From assembly GCF_022179305.1 (NCBI RefSeq), contig NZ_BPQP01000099.1, positions 1 through 37,714 on the forward strand: 37,714 nucleotides of DNA, read 5' to 3'. Below the pieces are notes generated by a model, which saw only the letters and a list, made by a program, of their open reading frames with translations, did not search any database and was not told the DNA's origin. The stretch is from Methylobacterium iners. GTDB lineage: Bacteria > Pseudomonadota > Alphaproteobacteria > Rhizobiales > Beijerinckiaceae. Every line of letters begins with the position of its first letter. Within the stretch, counting starts at the first letter, position 1. The position numbers and the translations under genes were made by a program. Positions 16,513-25,536 of the stretch are shown piece by piece.

Positions 16513-17817
16513 ATGCTGCTGTTGCATCTGTCGGACATCCACTTCCGAAAAGACGAGGTTGGGACCGCAATGGACCCGAACGCCAGCCTCCGCAACGAGC
16601 TGCTGCTCGATGCTGAGAGCATGTGCAACCGGCTCGGCAAGGCTCCCAAAGCGGTCCTGCTTTCGGGCGACATCGCCTTCGCCGGCGATCCGTCGGAGTA
16701 CGAGTATGCTCTCTCTTGGCTGGAAGATCTGTGCACGCGATGCGGCACCTCGCTATCGTCCGTGTTCGTGATCCCGGGCAATCATGACGTGGTGAGGAAA
16801 GTTGCGTCTCGCAACGTGATCCAAGCACTTCACAAGGATATCAAGAACGCAAGCGAAGTGGCTCTCGACGGAACTATTCGCGGTCTGCTGAGAGACGCTG
16901 AAGCAGGCCGCTTGCTCTATGAAGCACTAGATCCATACAACTTCTTCGCACAGCAGTTCTTTTGTGATCTTTTACCGCCGGAACGCACGATCGCCACACG
17001 AGACCTGCCACTGAACGATGGCTCCGTGTTGAGGCTAGTTGGCTTCAACTCAGCGTTCGTTTCCAGTGCAGCCGATAAGAAGGATGACCTGTTCGTCGAT
17101 CCCGCCTGCTTTCAGCTCAAGCGCGAGCGTGGTGTCGAGACTCTGGTCATGTGCCATCACCCATACAACTGGCTTCGCCAAGGAGACGCGCTGCGCGATC
17201 ACCTGAACGCCTTCTCACGCATCCATCTCTTCGGGCACGAGCATACAAGCCGGATCGAGCCGGCCCGGGACTGGGTGCGCGTCGCCGCGAGCGCTGCCCA
17301 TCCCGATCGGACGGAGTCCGGATGGGAGCCGGGCTACAACCTGATCGAACTCGAAGTTGACGGAGAGGGAAACGACCGCCGGCTCAAGGTCGCCGTCCAC
17401 GTCCGCGTTTGGCAGACCCGTCCTCCCGAGTTCCGTGCCAAGACCGATCGTGGGGCCGATGCCTTCCGGCAGGAGATACGCCTCGACGCCTGGACCCCAC
17501 CTGTCCCGGCACAGCCTGCCTCACCACCCCAGACGGCATCACCCGCCCAAGCCGATGCCGCACAGGGCGAAACGCCCGACCTCGAACTCGCGAGGAACGA
17601 TGCCATGGACACGCTGCGCGACATAAGCGTGCGCTTCTTTAAGCTGTCCCTCAGTCAGAAGTCGGCGATTGCCGGAAAGCTGGAGCTGCTCGAAGATGAA
17701 GACCTAAATCAGCCCGACTTCGAGCGCTTCCGACGTGTGTTTGCTCGAGCTCAAGCTCGCGGGAAGGTTCAGGAGCTTGACCAGGAAGTGAAGGCGGCGT
17801 CTGGCCGGAGCAGGTAA
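16513..17817 (+). CDS. Calcineurin-like metallophosphoesterase with C-terminal helical adaptor (434 aa)
   Basis: All metal-binding motifs of the calcineurin-like family are visible: D8-x-H10 in LSDIHF, GD at 52-53, GNHD at 89-92, the HH of MCHHP (215-216) and GHEH at 241-244. A hydrolase acting on phosphodiesters (nucleic acid or nucleotide) is expected, but the substrate is unknown. A Pro/Ala/Gln-rich linker (about 325-355) leads to a compact helical C-terminal domain (about 370-425, LSLSQKSAIAGKLELLEDED). This may be an adaptor domain that couples it to the GTPase partners. The start is ATG 16513, directly before the first metal motif; upstream in-frame sequence overlaps the recombinase. 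It is the first gene of the five-gene GTPase operon and its likely effector. Confidence 0.85.
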   Translation: MLLLHLSDIHFRKDEVGTAMDPNASLRNELLLDAESMCNRLGKAPKAVLLSGDIAFAGDPSEYEYALSWLEDLCTRCGTSLSSVFVIPGNHDVVRKVASRNVIQALHKDIKNASEVALDGTIRGLLRDAEAGRLLYEALDPYNFFAQQFFCDLLPPERTIATRDLPLNDGSVLRLVGFNSAFVSSAADKKDDLFVDPACFQLKRERGVETLVMCHHPYNWLRQGDALRDHLNAFSRIHLFGHEHTSRIEPARDWVRVAASAAHPDRTESGWEPGYNLIELEVDGEGNDRRLKVAVHVRVWQTRPPEFRAKTDRGADAFRQEIRLDAWTPPVPAQPASPPQTASPAQADAAQGETPDLELARNDAMDTLRDISVRFFKLSLSQKSAIAGKLELLEDEDLNQPDFERFRRVFARAQARGKVQELDQEVKAASGRSR

Positions 17818-17835
17818 ACGAGAGGAGCGGTCGAC

Positions 17836-18918
17836 GTGGCAGCGTTTAACTTTGCGGACAGCTACCGAGCAGCTGGCCTGAACCCTGGGCCGGAGATCCT
17901 GCGCCTGCGGCAGGGGCCGTTCGATGCTCTCCGAAAGGGCATGGACCCCACGGCCGCGACGAACCTGACCCGCCTCTACTTTGGCCTGGATGTGCCGGGT
18001 GGCACGGATTGGTTTCGAGACGCGTTCGGCGAGACTGACAGCAGCTTCTCAATGTACGACAACGAACGCGAGGCTGCCGTCCTAGCGGCCGGCCTTCTGG
18101 AAGCCGGACTGGACGATGGAAAGTCCTATGCGGGCCTGGCGCCGCTCACCGCCGCCGCCGCGGGAGCTCGTACGCCCTTGGTTCGTCCCGAGCTGCTAGA
18201 ACTCGCAAAGACCGCGCTGATCTCGGATGCCATCAAAGGTCGGCAGCGCTCCTCGGCTAATCCAGGCCTCTTGAAACTCCCTGGCAAGAGCAAGGCGCCG
18301 GCCGAGATAACGACGCTTCTAACATCACCGGACTGGAATAAGCTGGGAACGATCCTCAATCAGATGGTCTCCGAGTCGAACGAATGGACCAAGAACCTCA
18401 CGAACCAAGTCTTTGGCGTCGTGAAACCACTCGTGGAACAAGTCGCCGAACTGCGAGAAGAGGTTGATATGCTCTGGTGGCATGTCGGCGGTTGGAGCCG
18501 CGTCTTGGAGAAACCCTTCTCAGAGCTGAAGCCCGCGCTCGCTGCGGTCATGGCTGGCCTTGACTTGGCTGACCTCAGCAGGACGCCGATAGGCATAGCT
18601 GCCGCGCCTGCGATCCTGCAGAGGACCGTCACCTCAGCAAATCGGAAGAAGACCACCTCGGTGACCATCAGCGACGCTGTCGACGCGATGACGGCTGATG
18701 AACTGGAGAAGCTTGAAATCGAGGAGGCACTCGACGGCGTTCCGGAGATCTGCCCTGTGCTGACGGCTTTCGCTAAAGCCAGCGAGATAGGCGCCGGGAC
18801 CGCGTGGCATGCCTCATTTAAGAAGGCCACGCGATTAGAGCCTGCGCTTGCGTTCTCGCCCGTCGGTCTTGCGACGCAGGTCTACCGCGAGCGCCTCCTC
18901 CTCTCCGACCTGAGTTGA
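17836..18918 (+). CDS. GTPase-associated system helical (GASH-like) protein (360 aa)
   Basis: GTG 17836 has AGAGGAG about 9 bases upstream and lies 18 bp after the phosphoesterase stop. The protein is predominantly alpha-helical. It has an N-terminal segment FADSYRAAGLNPG, a LLEAGLDDG block, a central coiled-coil-like stretch around residue 200 (VEQVAELREEVDMLWWHVGG) and a C-terminal helical region. This composition and its position between an effector-like enzyme and two GTPases fit the GASH component described for GTPase-centred conflict systems. No catalytic motif is seen, so a scaffold or adaptor role is inferred. Confidence 0.68.
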   Translation: MAAFNFADSYRAAGLNPGPEILRLRQGPFDALRKGMDPTAATNLTRLYFGLDVPGGTDWFRDAFGETDSSFSMYDNEREAAVLAAGLLEAGLDDGKSYAGLAPLTAAAAGARTPLVRPELLELAKTALISDAIKGRQRSSANPGLLKLPGKSKAPAEITTLLTSPDWNKLGTILNQMVSESNEWTKNLTNQVFGVVKPLVEQVAELREEVDMLWWHVGGWSRVLEKPFSELKPALAAVMAGLDLADLSRTPIGIAAAPAILQRTVTSANRKKTTSVTISDAVDAMTADELEKLEIEEALDGVPEICPVLTAFAKASEIGAGTAWHASFKKATRLEPALAFSPVGLATQVYRERLLLSDLS

Positions 18919-18926
18919 GTTGAAGG

Positions 18927-19982
18927 ATGGCGGAGGTGGAGACGCAGGTCAGATGCAGCAAAGCCGACTGTCCCGTCGCGAGCGGCGGCGGCTGCTCTGA
19001 GGGCTACGATCCGATCCAGTCGTGCCCCTACTACGGCCGCACAGCTGACGATGACGTCGATGAGGGCGTAGCCGGATTTGAGGACCGTGAGCGTGCAAGC
19101 AGCGTCGATGATGACGTCGTGCCTCTCGCAAGCGGTGAAGCGCTCGACGGTTTGGAGGTCGACGTGTTCCTGCGCTGGCGCCCCGCCACTTTCGTGACGA
19201 TCGTCGGGGACCGGGACAGCGGCAAGACTACCCTTGTCGCGGCATTCTACGACCGGTTCCTCCGTGGACCATTTGCCGACCATATTTTTGCCGGCAGCAG
19301 GACCCTGGTGGGCTTGGAAAAGCGGTCACACTACGCCCGAGCTGACTCCGGCCGCGCAAAACCGGACACGCCTAGAACCTCGATTTCTGAAGGCCTGAGC
19401 TATTTCCATTTCGCCGTGAGGTCAGTCGCCCTGCCGGCACCTCGAACCGATCTCATGCTGACGGATCGGGCAGGCGAAACCTACCGCCAGGCCCGCAGCA
19501 ACTCCGAATTGGTTCCGCAGCTGACCGAGCTTTCGCAAGCCGACCGTGTGGTGCTTTTGCTCGACGGTGCGAGGATCGCTGACGCGGTGACGCGTGCTGG
19601 CGCGATGCAAGCGGTTCGCCAGAGTCTGCGCGCGTTCCTCGACGGCGGCGGCCTGCGGCACGAGTCAGTCGTGCAGGTCGTCACCACCAAAATCGATCTG
19701 CTCGAACGGCACCCCGAGCAGGCCGCTATCCGCGATCAGCTTACGGCGTTCAAAGATCGCCTCGTGCAGAGCTTTGCGCCACGTCTCGCAAGCCTGACCT
19801 TTTGGGACATTGCAGCGCGCGATCCCGACGGGCTTTACCCGCCTGCGTATGGCGTGGAGCCGTTATTCCGAAACTGGCTGACACCCTACGAAGTAACGGT
19901 AGCACCGGCAGTGCTGCCTGGGACGCTGCTGAGCGAGTTCGACAAGTTGCTCCTGCGAACACCGCTGGAGACCTTGCCATGA
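18927..19982 (+). CDS. Double-GTPase 2-like protein with N-terminal Cys cluster (351 aa)
   Basis: A four-cysteine cluster (C10, C15, C23, C33) suggests a small zinc-binding element. After an acidic linker comes a GTPase domain with Walker A GDRDSGKTT (94-102), an Asp-containing Walker B LMLTDRAGE (D180) and a TKID specificity motif in VVTTKIDLL. This fits the DO-GTPase2 family, whose genes travel with DO-GTPase1, GASH and GAP1. It begins 8 bp after the GASH-like gene and its stop overlaps the next start (ATGA). It is thought to act as one of two NTP-dependent switches controlling the effector. GTP rather than ATP use is inferred from the TKxD motif. Confidence 0.8.
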   Translation: MAEVETQVRCSKADCPVASGGGCSEGYDPIQSCPYYGRTADDDVDEGVAGFEDRERASSVDDDVVPLASGEALDGLEVDVFLRWRPATFVTIVGDRDSGKTTLVAAFYDRFLRGPFADHIFAGSRTLVGLEKRSHYARADSGRAKPDTPRTSISEGLSYFHFAVRSVALPAPRTDLMLTDRAGETYRQARSNSELVPQLTELSQADRVVLLLDGARIADAVTRAGAMQAVRQSLRAFLDGGGLRHESVVQVVTTKIDLLERHPEQAAIRDQLTAFKDRLVQSFAPRLASLTFWDIAARDPDGLYPPAYGVEPLFRNWLTPYEVTVAPAVLPGTLLSEFDKLLLRTPLETLP

Positions 19983-20821
19983 GCGACCTCTATCATTCGA
20001 TCGTCGGCCTCCCGAGGTCCGGCAAAACGACCTTCCTTGCTGCACTCTGGCACCTGATCGATGCAGGGGAGGTCAACACCAAACTCGTGCTCGACAAGTT
20101 GGTCGGTGACAATCAGTACCTCAACGAGATCGTTGAGGCCTGGCGAAAGTGCGAGGAGGTCCCCCGCACCTCGATGGCAGCCGAGGCCAATATCGCGATC
20201 CATGTCCATGAACCGATTAGCGGCCGAAAAGTCGTTCTCGGTTTTCCCGACCTGTCCGGGGAGTCGTTTCAAAGCCAGTTCGTCACTCGAGGGTGTCGAA
20301 ACGCCTATGTCGAAGGGTATGACCGGCCGGGCGGCATCATGCTGTTCGTCAACGCCGATCGCGGGCAGGACGGCCTGACCATTCTCGATCTCGCGCCAAT
20401 CCTCGCCGGAGCAGACGAAGCGGAGCAGGCAGGGGAACTCCGCGAGTGGTCTCATGAGCTCGTCCCTGAACAGGTCCGTCTCGTCGATTTGCTGCAGTTT
20501 ACTCAGCGACCACCTTTCGATCGACGCCGGAGACGGTTGGCGGTGGCGGTGTCGGCCTGGGATGTGGTCGTCGACCAAGCGGTGGCGCCGGATGAATGGC
20601 TCGCTCGGGAACTGCCCTTCCTGCACCAGTTCCTCAGCGCCAATCCTGAAACGTTCGAATTTCGGGCCTATGGCGTATCCGCTCAGGGCGGTGACGTGAC
20701 CGGGGAGCGTCGTACTGAACTATTGAAGCGAACGCCGAGCGAACGGATCAGGTGTGTCGGCCCCGAAGCTGAGGTTCATGACCTCACTGCGCCGCTCGTC
20801 TGGCTCAACGGGGATGGCTAA
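19979..20821 (+). CDS. Double-GTPase 1-like protein (280 aa)
   Basis: ATG 19979 overlaps the previous stop by four bases; the upstream in-frame extension lies inside the previous gene and is rejected. The N-terminus reads MSDLYHSIVGLPRSGKTTFL, with Walker A at residues 10-18. It is followed by a Walker B/switch element FPDLSGESFQ and a VSAWD element that could act as the base-specificity motif. This fits the DO-GTPase1 family. Its stop is 2 bp before the GAP1 gene. Tight coupling of the two GTPases suggests fixed stoichiometry, perhaps a heterodimer. Confidence 0.8.
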   Translation: MSDLYHSIVGLPRSGKTTFLAALWHLIDAGEVNTKLVLDKLVGDNQYLNEIVEAWRKCEEVPRTSMAAEANIAIHVHEPISGRKVVLGFPDLSGESFQSQFVTRGCRNAYVEGYDRPGGIMLFVNADRGQDGLTILDLAPILAGADEAEQAGELREWSHELVPEQVRLVDLLQFTQRPPFDRRRRRLAVAVSAWDVVVDQAVAPDEWLARELPFLHQFLSANPETFEFRAYGVSAQGGDVTGERRTELLKRTPSERIRCVGPEAEVHDLTAPLVWLNGDG

Positions 20822-20823
20822 GA

Positions 20824-22857
20824 ATGCCGTCGTCCAGCTTCAAGCCAGTTAAGCTGCACCAGTGCGTCTTCGGTTACGACGACGGCCACCGCCTACTTGC
20901 GTCATCCCACCGCCTCAGCACCGACGCGAGCTCGCTTCTTCTTCTTCTGAGCGATCTTGCGCCCGGCCTAACGACGACGGGCCTCGAGGGGTACTGGACA
21001 GGCGTCCCGGTAACCTCTGCAAAACTGTACGCTCTTATGCGAACCTGGCCGGCACCGGAGATGCCGCGACCAGGATGTGTTTGGACCCATGTGGTCCTCA
21101 TTAGCTTTGCGGACATTGCCCGTTTTGCCAACTTGCAGGCGATCACGGGCCAATTCAGCCGCCCCGACGCTAGCGAAGAGTTCGACCGCTACGCAATCCC
21201 GCTCGACGTTGATCCTGAAATCAAGGCCGGTGATATCGTCGAGGCAGGGCAAAAGGTCGAGATCTCAGATGCGCTTCGGCTCGTAGACGCGCTGTACTCG
21301 GGATCCCGCAAGTCGAACCTTCCCGCGCCCGCGGGCAAGCTCGACGCAGCCATCTTCGGGATTTGGTCTCAGCAGTGGCCTCGCCTGAGGCGCTCGTTCT
21401 CCTTTCGCACTGCCGGCGGCGGGTCCGAGGCGTCTGCGCAGAACTTCCGATTCGACATTAAGACGCAGACCCTGTCCGATCTCCGAACCTCTGACCACCG
21501 TTTCGATGTTGGTGCAATGGGAGAGCCTTGGGCGCAGGTTGCTGCCGAAGACGTATGTAGTACCGGATCAACCGATTTCCGCCGCTTCATCTGGCGCTAC
21601 GGATCAGATGTTCGTCACGGCCGGGACCGGTTCAGGTTCTTGGCTGATCTCTACCTGAATTCGCGAAGGAAGACGTACATATACGGTGAACTCTCAAGCA
21701 CGCTGGCGCGGGTTTCTGCCGAGTTGCCGATGCTGGAAGACGGTAAGCTGCTGAAACAGGACCTCGTTACTGGGGATAACCGATACTCCCTACTGCCTTC
21801 AGGGGACACGATCGAGAAGCTCGAGTTCTTCGTCACGCACCCGGACAACGAGGCTCTTCCTGCTTTGCCACCCGAAGCAACTAGAGTGGTGCAGGACGTT
21901 TGGGCTGATCGAGCGGATCATATCATCGCGATCGCCGATCGCGCCATTGAGAGTCGGTCCGCGCTGGGCGAGGCCCTTCTTGACCGGCTTGCAGCGATCG
22001 CCAAACCGGCAACATTCCTCGCGGCGACCCGAGAGCGACCGGGCCTTCGGCGCCGGTTGGTGTCGGTCAATCCGGAGCTCCTCGACACCGATGACCTCCT
22101 GGAGGTCTCTCCGCCCGAACGTCTCTCGCTGATCGAACTCCTACCAGACGATGCGCCTGTCACGGCCAGGCTTCTCGACAGGCTGACCGTCCTCGATGAT
22201 CTCCCACTCGCTCAATCCATGCTGAGGCGTTTCCCGGAACAGACGATGCGCTCAGTCGCGGCACGGGTTGAAGCTCGCGAGACACAGGGCGGGTCGCCGA
22301 TCCCTGGTGCGTGGGCAAGTGTGGTCGCGAGGCAAGCAAGCACCTTCATCGAGATCGGGTTTATTCAGAAGGCTCGATCCACTCGGGTACTGGCTGCCTT
22401 TGCGGCACTGCTTGGCCACACCAATGACCCGGTGCTTCGTGCAGGACCGGTTCCCTGGGCTACAGCGCTGAAGGAGGCAACTGACGACGTCCGGGGATCG
22501 GACCGGCAGATGTTTCTCGCCTTTCTGCTTTCTTTGGCACTGGCCAAGCCGATGAAAGGCAGCGAAATCTTATTCGTTAGGGCATTCGAACCGATCCACA
22601 CTGCCCTTTGGCGTTCAGAGTTACCTTACGAAGCTCAGTCAATGCTTTCGTCATATCTGGCGAACCTGTTCTGGTGGGAGCAGTGGGATACCTGCCTGCG
22701 GTTGCGGATCGCGACCGTAAACGCCTTTGTTCACGGAGACCTCGACCCCGGCAGCTTCCGCGATTTGACCAAAGATCAGCGCCTGCGTGAGCAGCTGTTC
22801 AAAATTGCTGACGACTCAAAGAAGGGGCGCCGCTTGATTAAGCACGGGGTTGCCTAG
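20824..22857 (+). CDS. GTPase-associated protein 1 (GAP1)-like (677 aa)
   Basis: The N-terminal block HQCVFGYDDGHRLLASSHRL is characteristic of the GAP1 N-terminal domain. It is followed by a region with WTHVVLI and the middle domain (SFRTAGGG, WRYGSD), and a long helical C-terminal half (about 360-677) likely to be the GAP1 M and C domains. No enzyme motif is recognised. It starts 2 bp after the DO-GTPase1 gene and ends the operon, with a 99-bp gap to the toxin-antitoxin pair. In related systems GAP1 is the large conserved partner of the double GTPases, and may sense infection or gate the effector; that role is inferred. Confidence 0.8.
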   Translation: MPSSSFKPVKLHQCVFGYDDGHRLLASSHRLSTDASSLLLLLSDLAPGLTTTGLEGYWTGVPVTSAKLYALMRTWPAPEMPRPGCVWTHVVLISFADIARFANLQAITGQFSRPDASEEFDRYAIPLDVDPEIKAGDIVEAGQKVEISDALRLVDALYSGSRKSNLPAPAGKLDAAIFGIWSQQWPRLRRSFSFRTAGGGSEASAQNFRFDIKTQTLSDLRTSDHRFDVGAMGEPWAQVAAEDVCSTGSTDFRRFIWRYGSDVRHGRDRFRFLADLYLNSRRKTYIYGELSSTLARVSAELPMLEDGKLLKQDLVTGDNRYSLLPSGDTIEKLEFFVTHPDNEALPALPPEATRVVQDVWADRADHIIAIADRAIESRSALGEALLDRLAAIAKPATFLAATRERPGLRRRLVSVNPELLDTDDLLEVSPPERLSLIELLPDDAPVTARLLDRLTVLDDLPLAQSMLRRFPEQTMRSVAARVEARETQGGSPIPGAWASVVARQASTFIEIGFIQKARSTRVLAAFAALLGHTNDPVLRAGPVPWATALKEATDDVRGSDRQMFLAFLLSLALAKPMKGSEILFVRAFEPIHTALWRSELPYEAQSMLSSYLANLFWWEQWDTCLRLRIATVNAFVHGDLDPGSFRDLTKDQRLREQLFKIADDSKKGRRLIKHGVA

Positions 22858-22956
22858 AGCTTGCTTCAGATCGGGCTCGTACCCGAGACGCAACCTTCGC
22901 TTTACGAACTTGACGAGATCACGACGCGCATCCACATTGGTGTTCGGAGGTGCGCC

Positions 22957-23706
22957 ATGGCGAACGTGAAAAGAAGGCCGAGCGGACGACGTGCCAAGCG
23001 AAACACGGCGCAGGCGACGCTGACCACCGCCTTCGTCACGGACGCCGGTGCGGTGCTGCCGAAAGGCATGGCGAGCTTCACCTTTCGCGCCCCAAGCAAC
23101 GCCGTTGGCGTGTTCGCAGACAAGCCCGCCAAGGTGAAGCCGCTGCTGAAGGGCTATGGCGAAGCCGTCGCAAAAAGCCAGGCGGCCGGGCGCGCGGTCA
23201 GCTTCCGAGTCGAGGTCGACCCTTCCGGGGGCGCGACCGTGACGCCGCTCGACGAGACGCCGAGTGTCGGTGCGGCGGAGCCGATCGAGGCTCCCGATGC
23301 CGAGCTGGACGCCGCGCTGAACGAAGCGCGCCAACGAGGCACGGTGCGGGCTGCGGAGATCCTAGCCGGGGAGGACATGCTCAGCGCCGACGAGTTCGCC
23401 GCGCTTCTCGGCACGAGCCGGATGACGGTCAACACCAAGCGGCAGAATCATCAGGTGCTGGGCTTGGATGGCGCGAAGCGGGGCTTCCGCTTCCCCGTCT
23501 GGCAGGTCGATGAGGACGGGAAGCCGTTCGCCACCTTGCCGGCGCTATTTGAGCGGCTGGGCGGCGGGCCGTGGTCGGTCTACCGCTTCCTCGTCCAAAC
23601 CCACCCGGAACTCGACGGCCTCACCGGACGGGAGGCGCTCCGCCGGGGGAGAGCGGACCAGGCCCTCGAAGTGGCCGAGAGCATCGCGCAGGGAACTTTC
23701 GCCTGA
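22957..23706 (+). CDS. Xre/MbcA/ParS-type antitoxin with long N-terminal extension (249 aa)
   Basis: ATG 22957 follows a strong CGGAGGTG ribosome binding site, so it is preferred over a TTG at 22861. The C-terminal ~110 residues fit the antitoxin of RES toxins: a helix-turn-helix-like segment (LSADEFAALLGTSRMTVNTK), a strand region around GFRFPVWQVDEDG, and a DUF2384-like tail (PWSVYRFLVQTHPELDG). The N-terminal ~130 residues are an additional basic and beta-rich domain (FVTDAGAVLPKGMASFTF) longer than usual for this family. The stop overlaps the toxin start region (TGAGTG). It should bind and neutralise the RES toxin and repress the operon. Confidence 0.8.
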   Translation: MANVKRRPSGRRAKRNTAQATLTTAFVTDAGAVLPKGMASFTFRAPSNAVGVFADKPAKVKPLLKGYGEAVAKSQAAGRAVSFRVEVDPSGGATVTPLDETPSVGAAEPIEAPDAELDAALNEARQRGTVRAAEILAGEDMLSADEFAALLGTSRMTVNTKRQNHQVLGLDGAKRGFRFPVWQVDEDGKPFATLPALFERLGGGPWSVYRFLVQTHPELDGLTGREALRRGRADQALEVAESIAQGTFA

Positions 23707-24315
23707 GTGGCGGCCGCAGGCCCGCCTTCCGGATTCGCCGGGATCGCGCTCGACCTGGCGACGATCAGCCCCGGCGCGCGGTTCGGCCGCGTCTACCTCA
23801 GCCGCTTCCCGGACCCGCTCGGCTACGGGAAGACGCTGAGCCGGTTCAGTGACCCGCGCCGGCGCGTGCCGGCCAACCGCTTCGGCGTGCTCTACCTCGG
23901 CAGCACGCTCAAGGTGTGCTTTGTCGAGGCAGTGCTCCGGGATCAAGGCGATGGCCGCACGAGCGATGTGCTCCTGGACGAGCGGGACCTCGCCGCGCGC
24001 AGCTACGCGGAGGTCGAGGTGACCCAGGCTCTGTCGCTGGTCGACCTCCGCGAGGACGGCCCGCTGCGCATGGGGGTTCCGAGCGACGTCGCACGAGGAT
24101 CGAAGCAGAGCCTCTCACGGCTTTGGTCGGTAGCGTTCCACGAGCATCCCGCCGGGGCGGACGGCATCATCTACCCGTCACGCCTGAACGGCGAAACGAA
24201 CCTCGCGGTGTACGGTCGGGCCGTCGGCAAGTTGGCTGCGGTGTCGACCGGCCCTCTCCTACGGGCACCCGACTTCGCTCGCGTGCTGCGCGACCTAAAG
24301 GTTGGCCTGCAGTGA
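23707..24315 (+). CDS. RES-domain toxin (202 aa)
   Basis: GTG 23707 immediately follows the antitoxin stop. The RES domain carries its defining residues in order: Arg in the N-terminal strand (ARFGRVYLS), Glu within [16 protein letters not shown], and Ser/Trp in [15 protein letters not shown] toxins degrade NAD+ and arrest growth when freed from their antitoxin. The length is normal and nothing looks broken. The next gene begins 16 bp downstream, so all three may share a transcript. Confidence 0.85.
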   Translation: MAAAGPPSGFAGIALDLATISPGARFGRVYLSRFPDPLGYGKTLSRFSDPRRRVPANRFGVLYLGSTLKVCFVEAVLRDQGDGRTSDVLLDERDLAARSYAEVEVTQALSLVDLREDGPLRMGVPSDVARGSKQSLSRLWSVAFHEHPAGADGIIYPSRLNGETNLAVYGRAVGKLAAVSTGPLLRAPDFARVLRDLKVGLQ

Positions 24316-24331
24316 GACGAGGGAGCAGCTG

Positions 24332-25243
24332 ATGCTTTCCTTTCGCGAGGCGCAAGCGATCGAGGATCTAGCCGATCTCCTATACGATTTTCTTCCGGGA
24401 AGCGGGAACAGCCGCACCGCCTTCCCGATCGCGGCCGCGCAGGCGGGAGTGGGCGACCTGTGGGTGCCGGGAAGCAAGCGGCCCTCGCTCGTGCAGCTCC
24501 TGGGCGCGACGCTCGAGCATCGGCGGCATCTCTTCACCAAGCTGATCGTGGCGATCGTCCGACAAGCCATGACCTACCGGCGTGGCAAGGGTAATCCGCT
24601 GCGGCGCGACGAGGTCGATCGGCTGAACGCGCTGCTGCCCGATGTCTCGTTCAAGATCCCCGAGCTGCTGGATCGCACGTTCCTCGACAGCTTGGCGGCG
24701 CGAGCGCCGGAGGCGGCCCCATCGAACCCGGTCGGGCTCAGCGCCGAGCGAGCGCAGGCGCTCGCCGCACTCCTGATCGAGATCAGCAAGCTCCCGCCAC
24801 ATCAGAGGGGGCTCCGCTTCGAGGGCTTCCTCGGCGAACTGTTCGCGGCACATGGCTTGGCGCCCCGGAACGCGTTCCGCATTGTCGGCGAGCAGATCGA
24901 CGGCAGCTTCCGGCTCGACGGGCAGACCTATCTCGTCGAGGCCAAGTGGCACGGGCCGCAGATCGGGTTCGCCGACCTCATGACGTTCTCGGGCAAGGTC
25001 GGCGGCAAGGCGGCGTGGTCGCGCGGGTTCTTCGTGAGCAACTCGGGCTTCACCTCCGAAGGCTTGGAGGCGTTCGCGCGCGGACGTCAGACCAATCTGA
25101 TCTGCGCCGACGGGCTCGACCTCTACGAGGTGTTGGCCGGGCGCGTGTCGCTCGTCGACGTCCTACGCGAGAAGGAGCGTCGCGCGGCGGAAACGAACCG
25201 AGCCTTCGTCGCCGTGCGCGACCTCACCCTTCCGAACAGGTAG
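24332..25243 (+). CDS. Mrr-like restriction endonuclease (303 aa)
   Basis: ATG 24332 has GAGGGAG upstream; an upstream TTG at 24302 overlaps the toxin gene. The N-terminal ~130 residues are helical and unassigned (an ELP-type or specificity domain). Residues ~160-290 form a PD-(D/E)xK nuclease of the Mrr type: E164 and E169 in [10 protein letters not shown]190 in QIDGSF, and E203-x-K205 in LVEAKW, with a later [12 protein letters not shown] block typical of the Mrr fold. Mrr enzymes cleave modified foreign DNA. No methyltransferase is nearby, consistent with a modification-dependent enzyme. It lies 16 bp after the toxin gene, so it may be in the same transcript. Confidence 0.78.
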   Translation: MLSFREAQAIEDLADLLYDFLPGSGNSRTAFPIAAAQAGVGDLWVPGSKRPSLVQLLGATLEHRRHLFTKLIVAIVRQAMTYRRGKGNPLRRDEVDRLNALLPDVSFKIPELLDRTFLDSLAARAPEAAPSNPVGLSAERAQALAALLIEISKLPPHQRGLRFEGFLGELFAAHGLAPRNAFRIVGEQIDGSFRLDGQTYLVEAKWHGPQIGFADLMTFSGKVGGKAAWSRGFFVSNSGFTSEGLEAFARGRQTNLICADGLDLYEVLAGRVSLVDVLREKERRAAETNRAFVAVRDLTLPNR

Positions 25244-25264
25244 CGGTCGAACAAGGATCAAGCC

Positions 25265-25489
25265 TCACTCGCGCTCGCTTGATTCTGTCGCAAGGACCTG
25301 ATCGCTTAGGGCCAAGCAGGAGGCGTCGAACTCTCCCATGTTTTGCTCGGTCGACAGGCCTGCCTGGTAGATGCCTTCGATCATCTCGTGAACTGCGGCA
25401 GCGGCCTCACTTCTGTAGGTCCTGCTCTGTTCAATCGGAGCCATCGCAAACCACCGCTCTAGCCGTCCCCCGCTCACCACCGTGTCCAT
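25265..25489 (-). CDS. Truncated HigA/NadS-like antitoxin N-terminus (74 aa)
   Basis: The minus-strand frame contains AAVHEMIEGIYQAGLSTEQ followed by MGEFDASCL. This resembles the N-terminal segment of HigA/NadS-type antitoxins (pattern AxHEtxxgLxxAGxxxxxtMxEFDxxCL). The helix-turn-helix domain that should follow is missing: the frame stops after ~20 unrelated residues, close to the convergent Mrr-like gene. No toxin partner is next to it. It is probably a remnant cut by recombination, though a short functional peptide cannot be excluded. Confidence 0.5.
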   Translation of the reverse strand: MDTVVSGGRLERWFAMAPIEQSRTYRSEAAAAVHEMIEGIYQAGLSTEQNMGEFDASCLALSDQVLATESSERE

Positions 25490-25536
25490 CGGTGTAGACC
25501 TCCGTCACACACAGCGCGACCGTCCAGAGCGCTCGG

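Noticed and set aside
25251-25259. Short match CAAGGATCA to 9262-9270 as an att repeat
   Set aside because: Nine bases recur by chance in 37 kb, and the match is neither in the tRNA nor next to the integrase attachment side.
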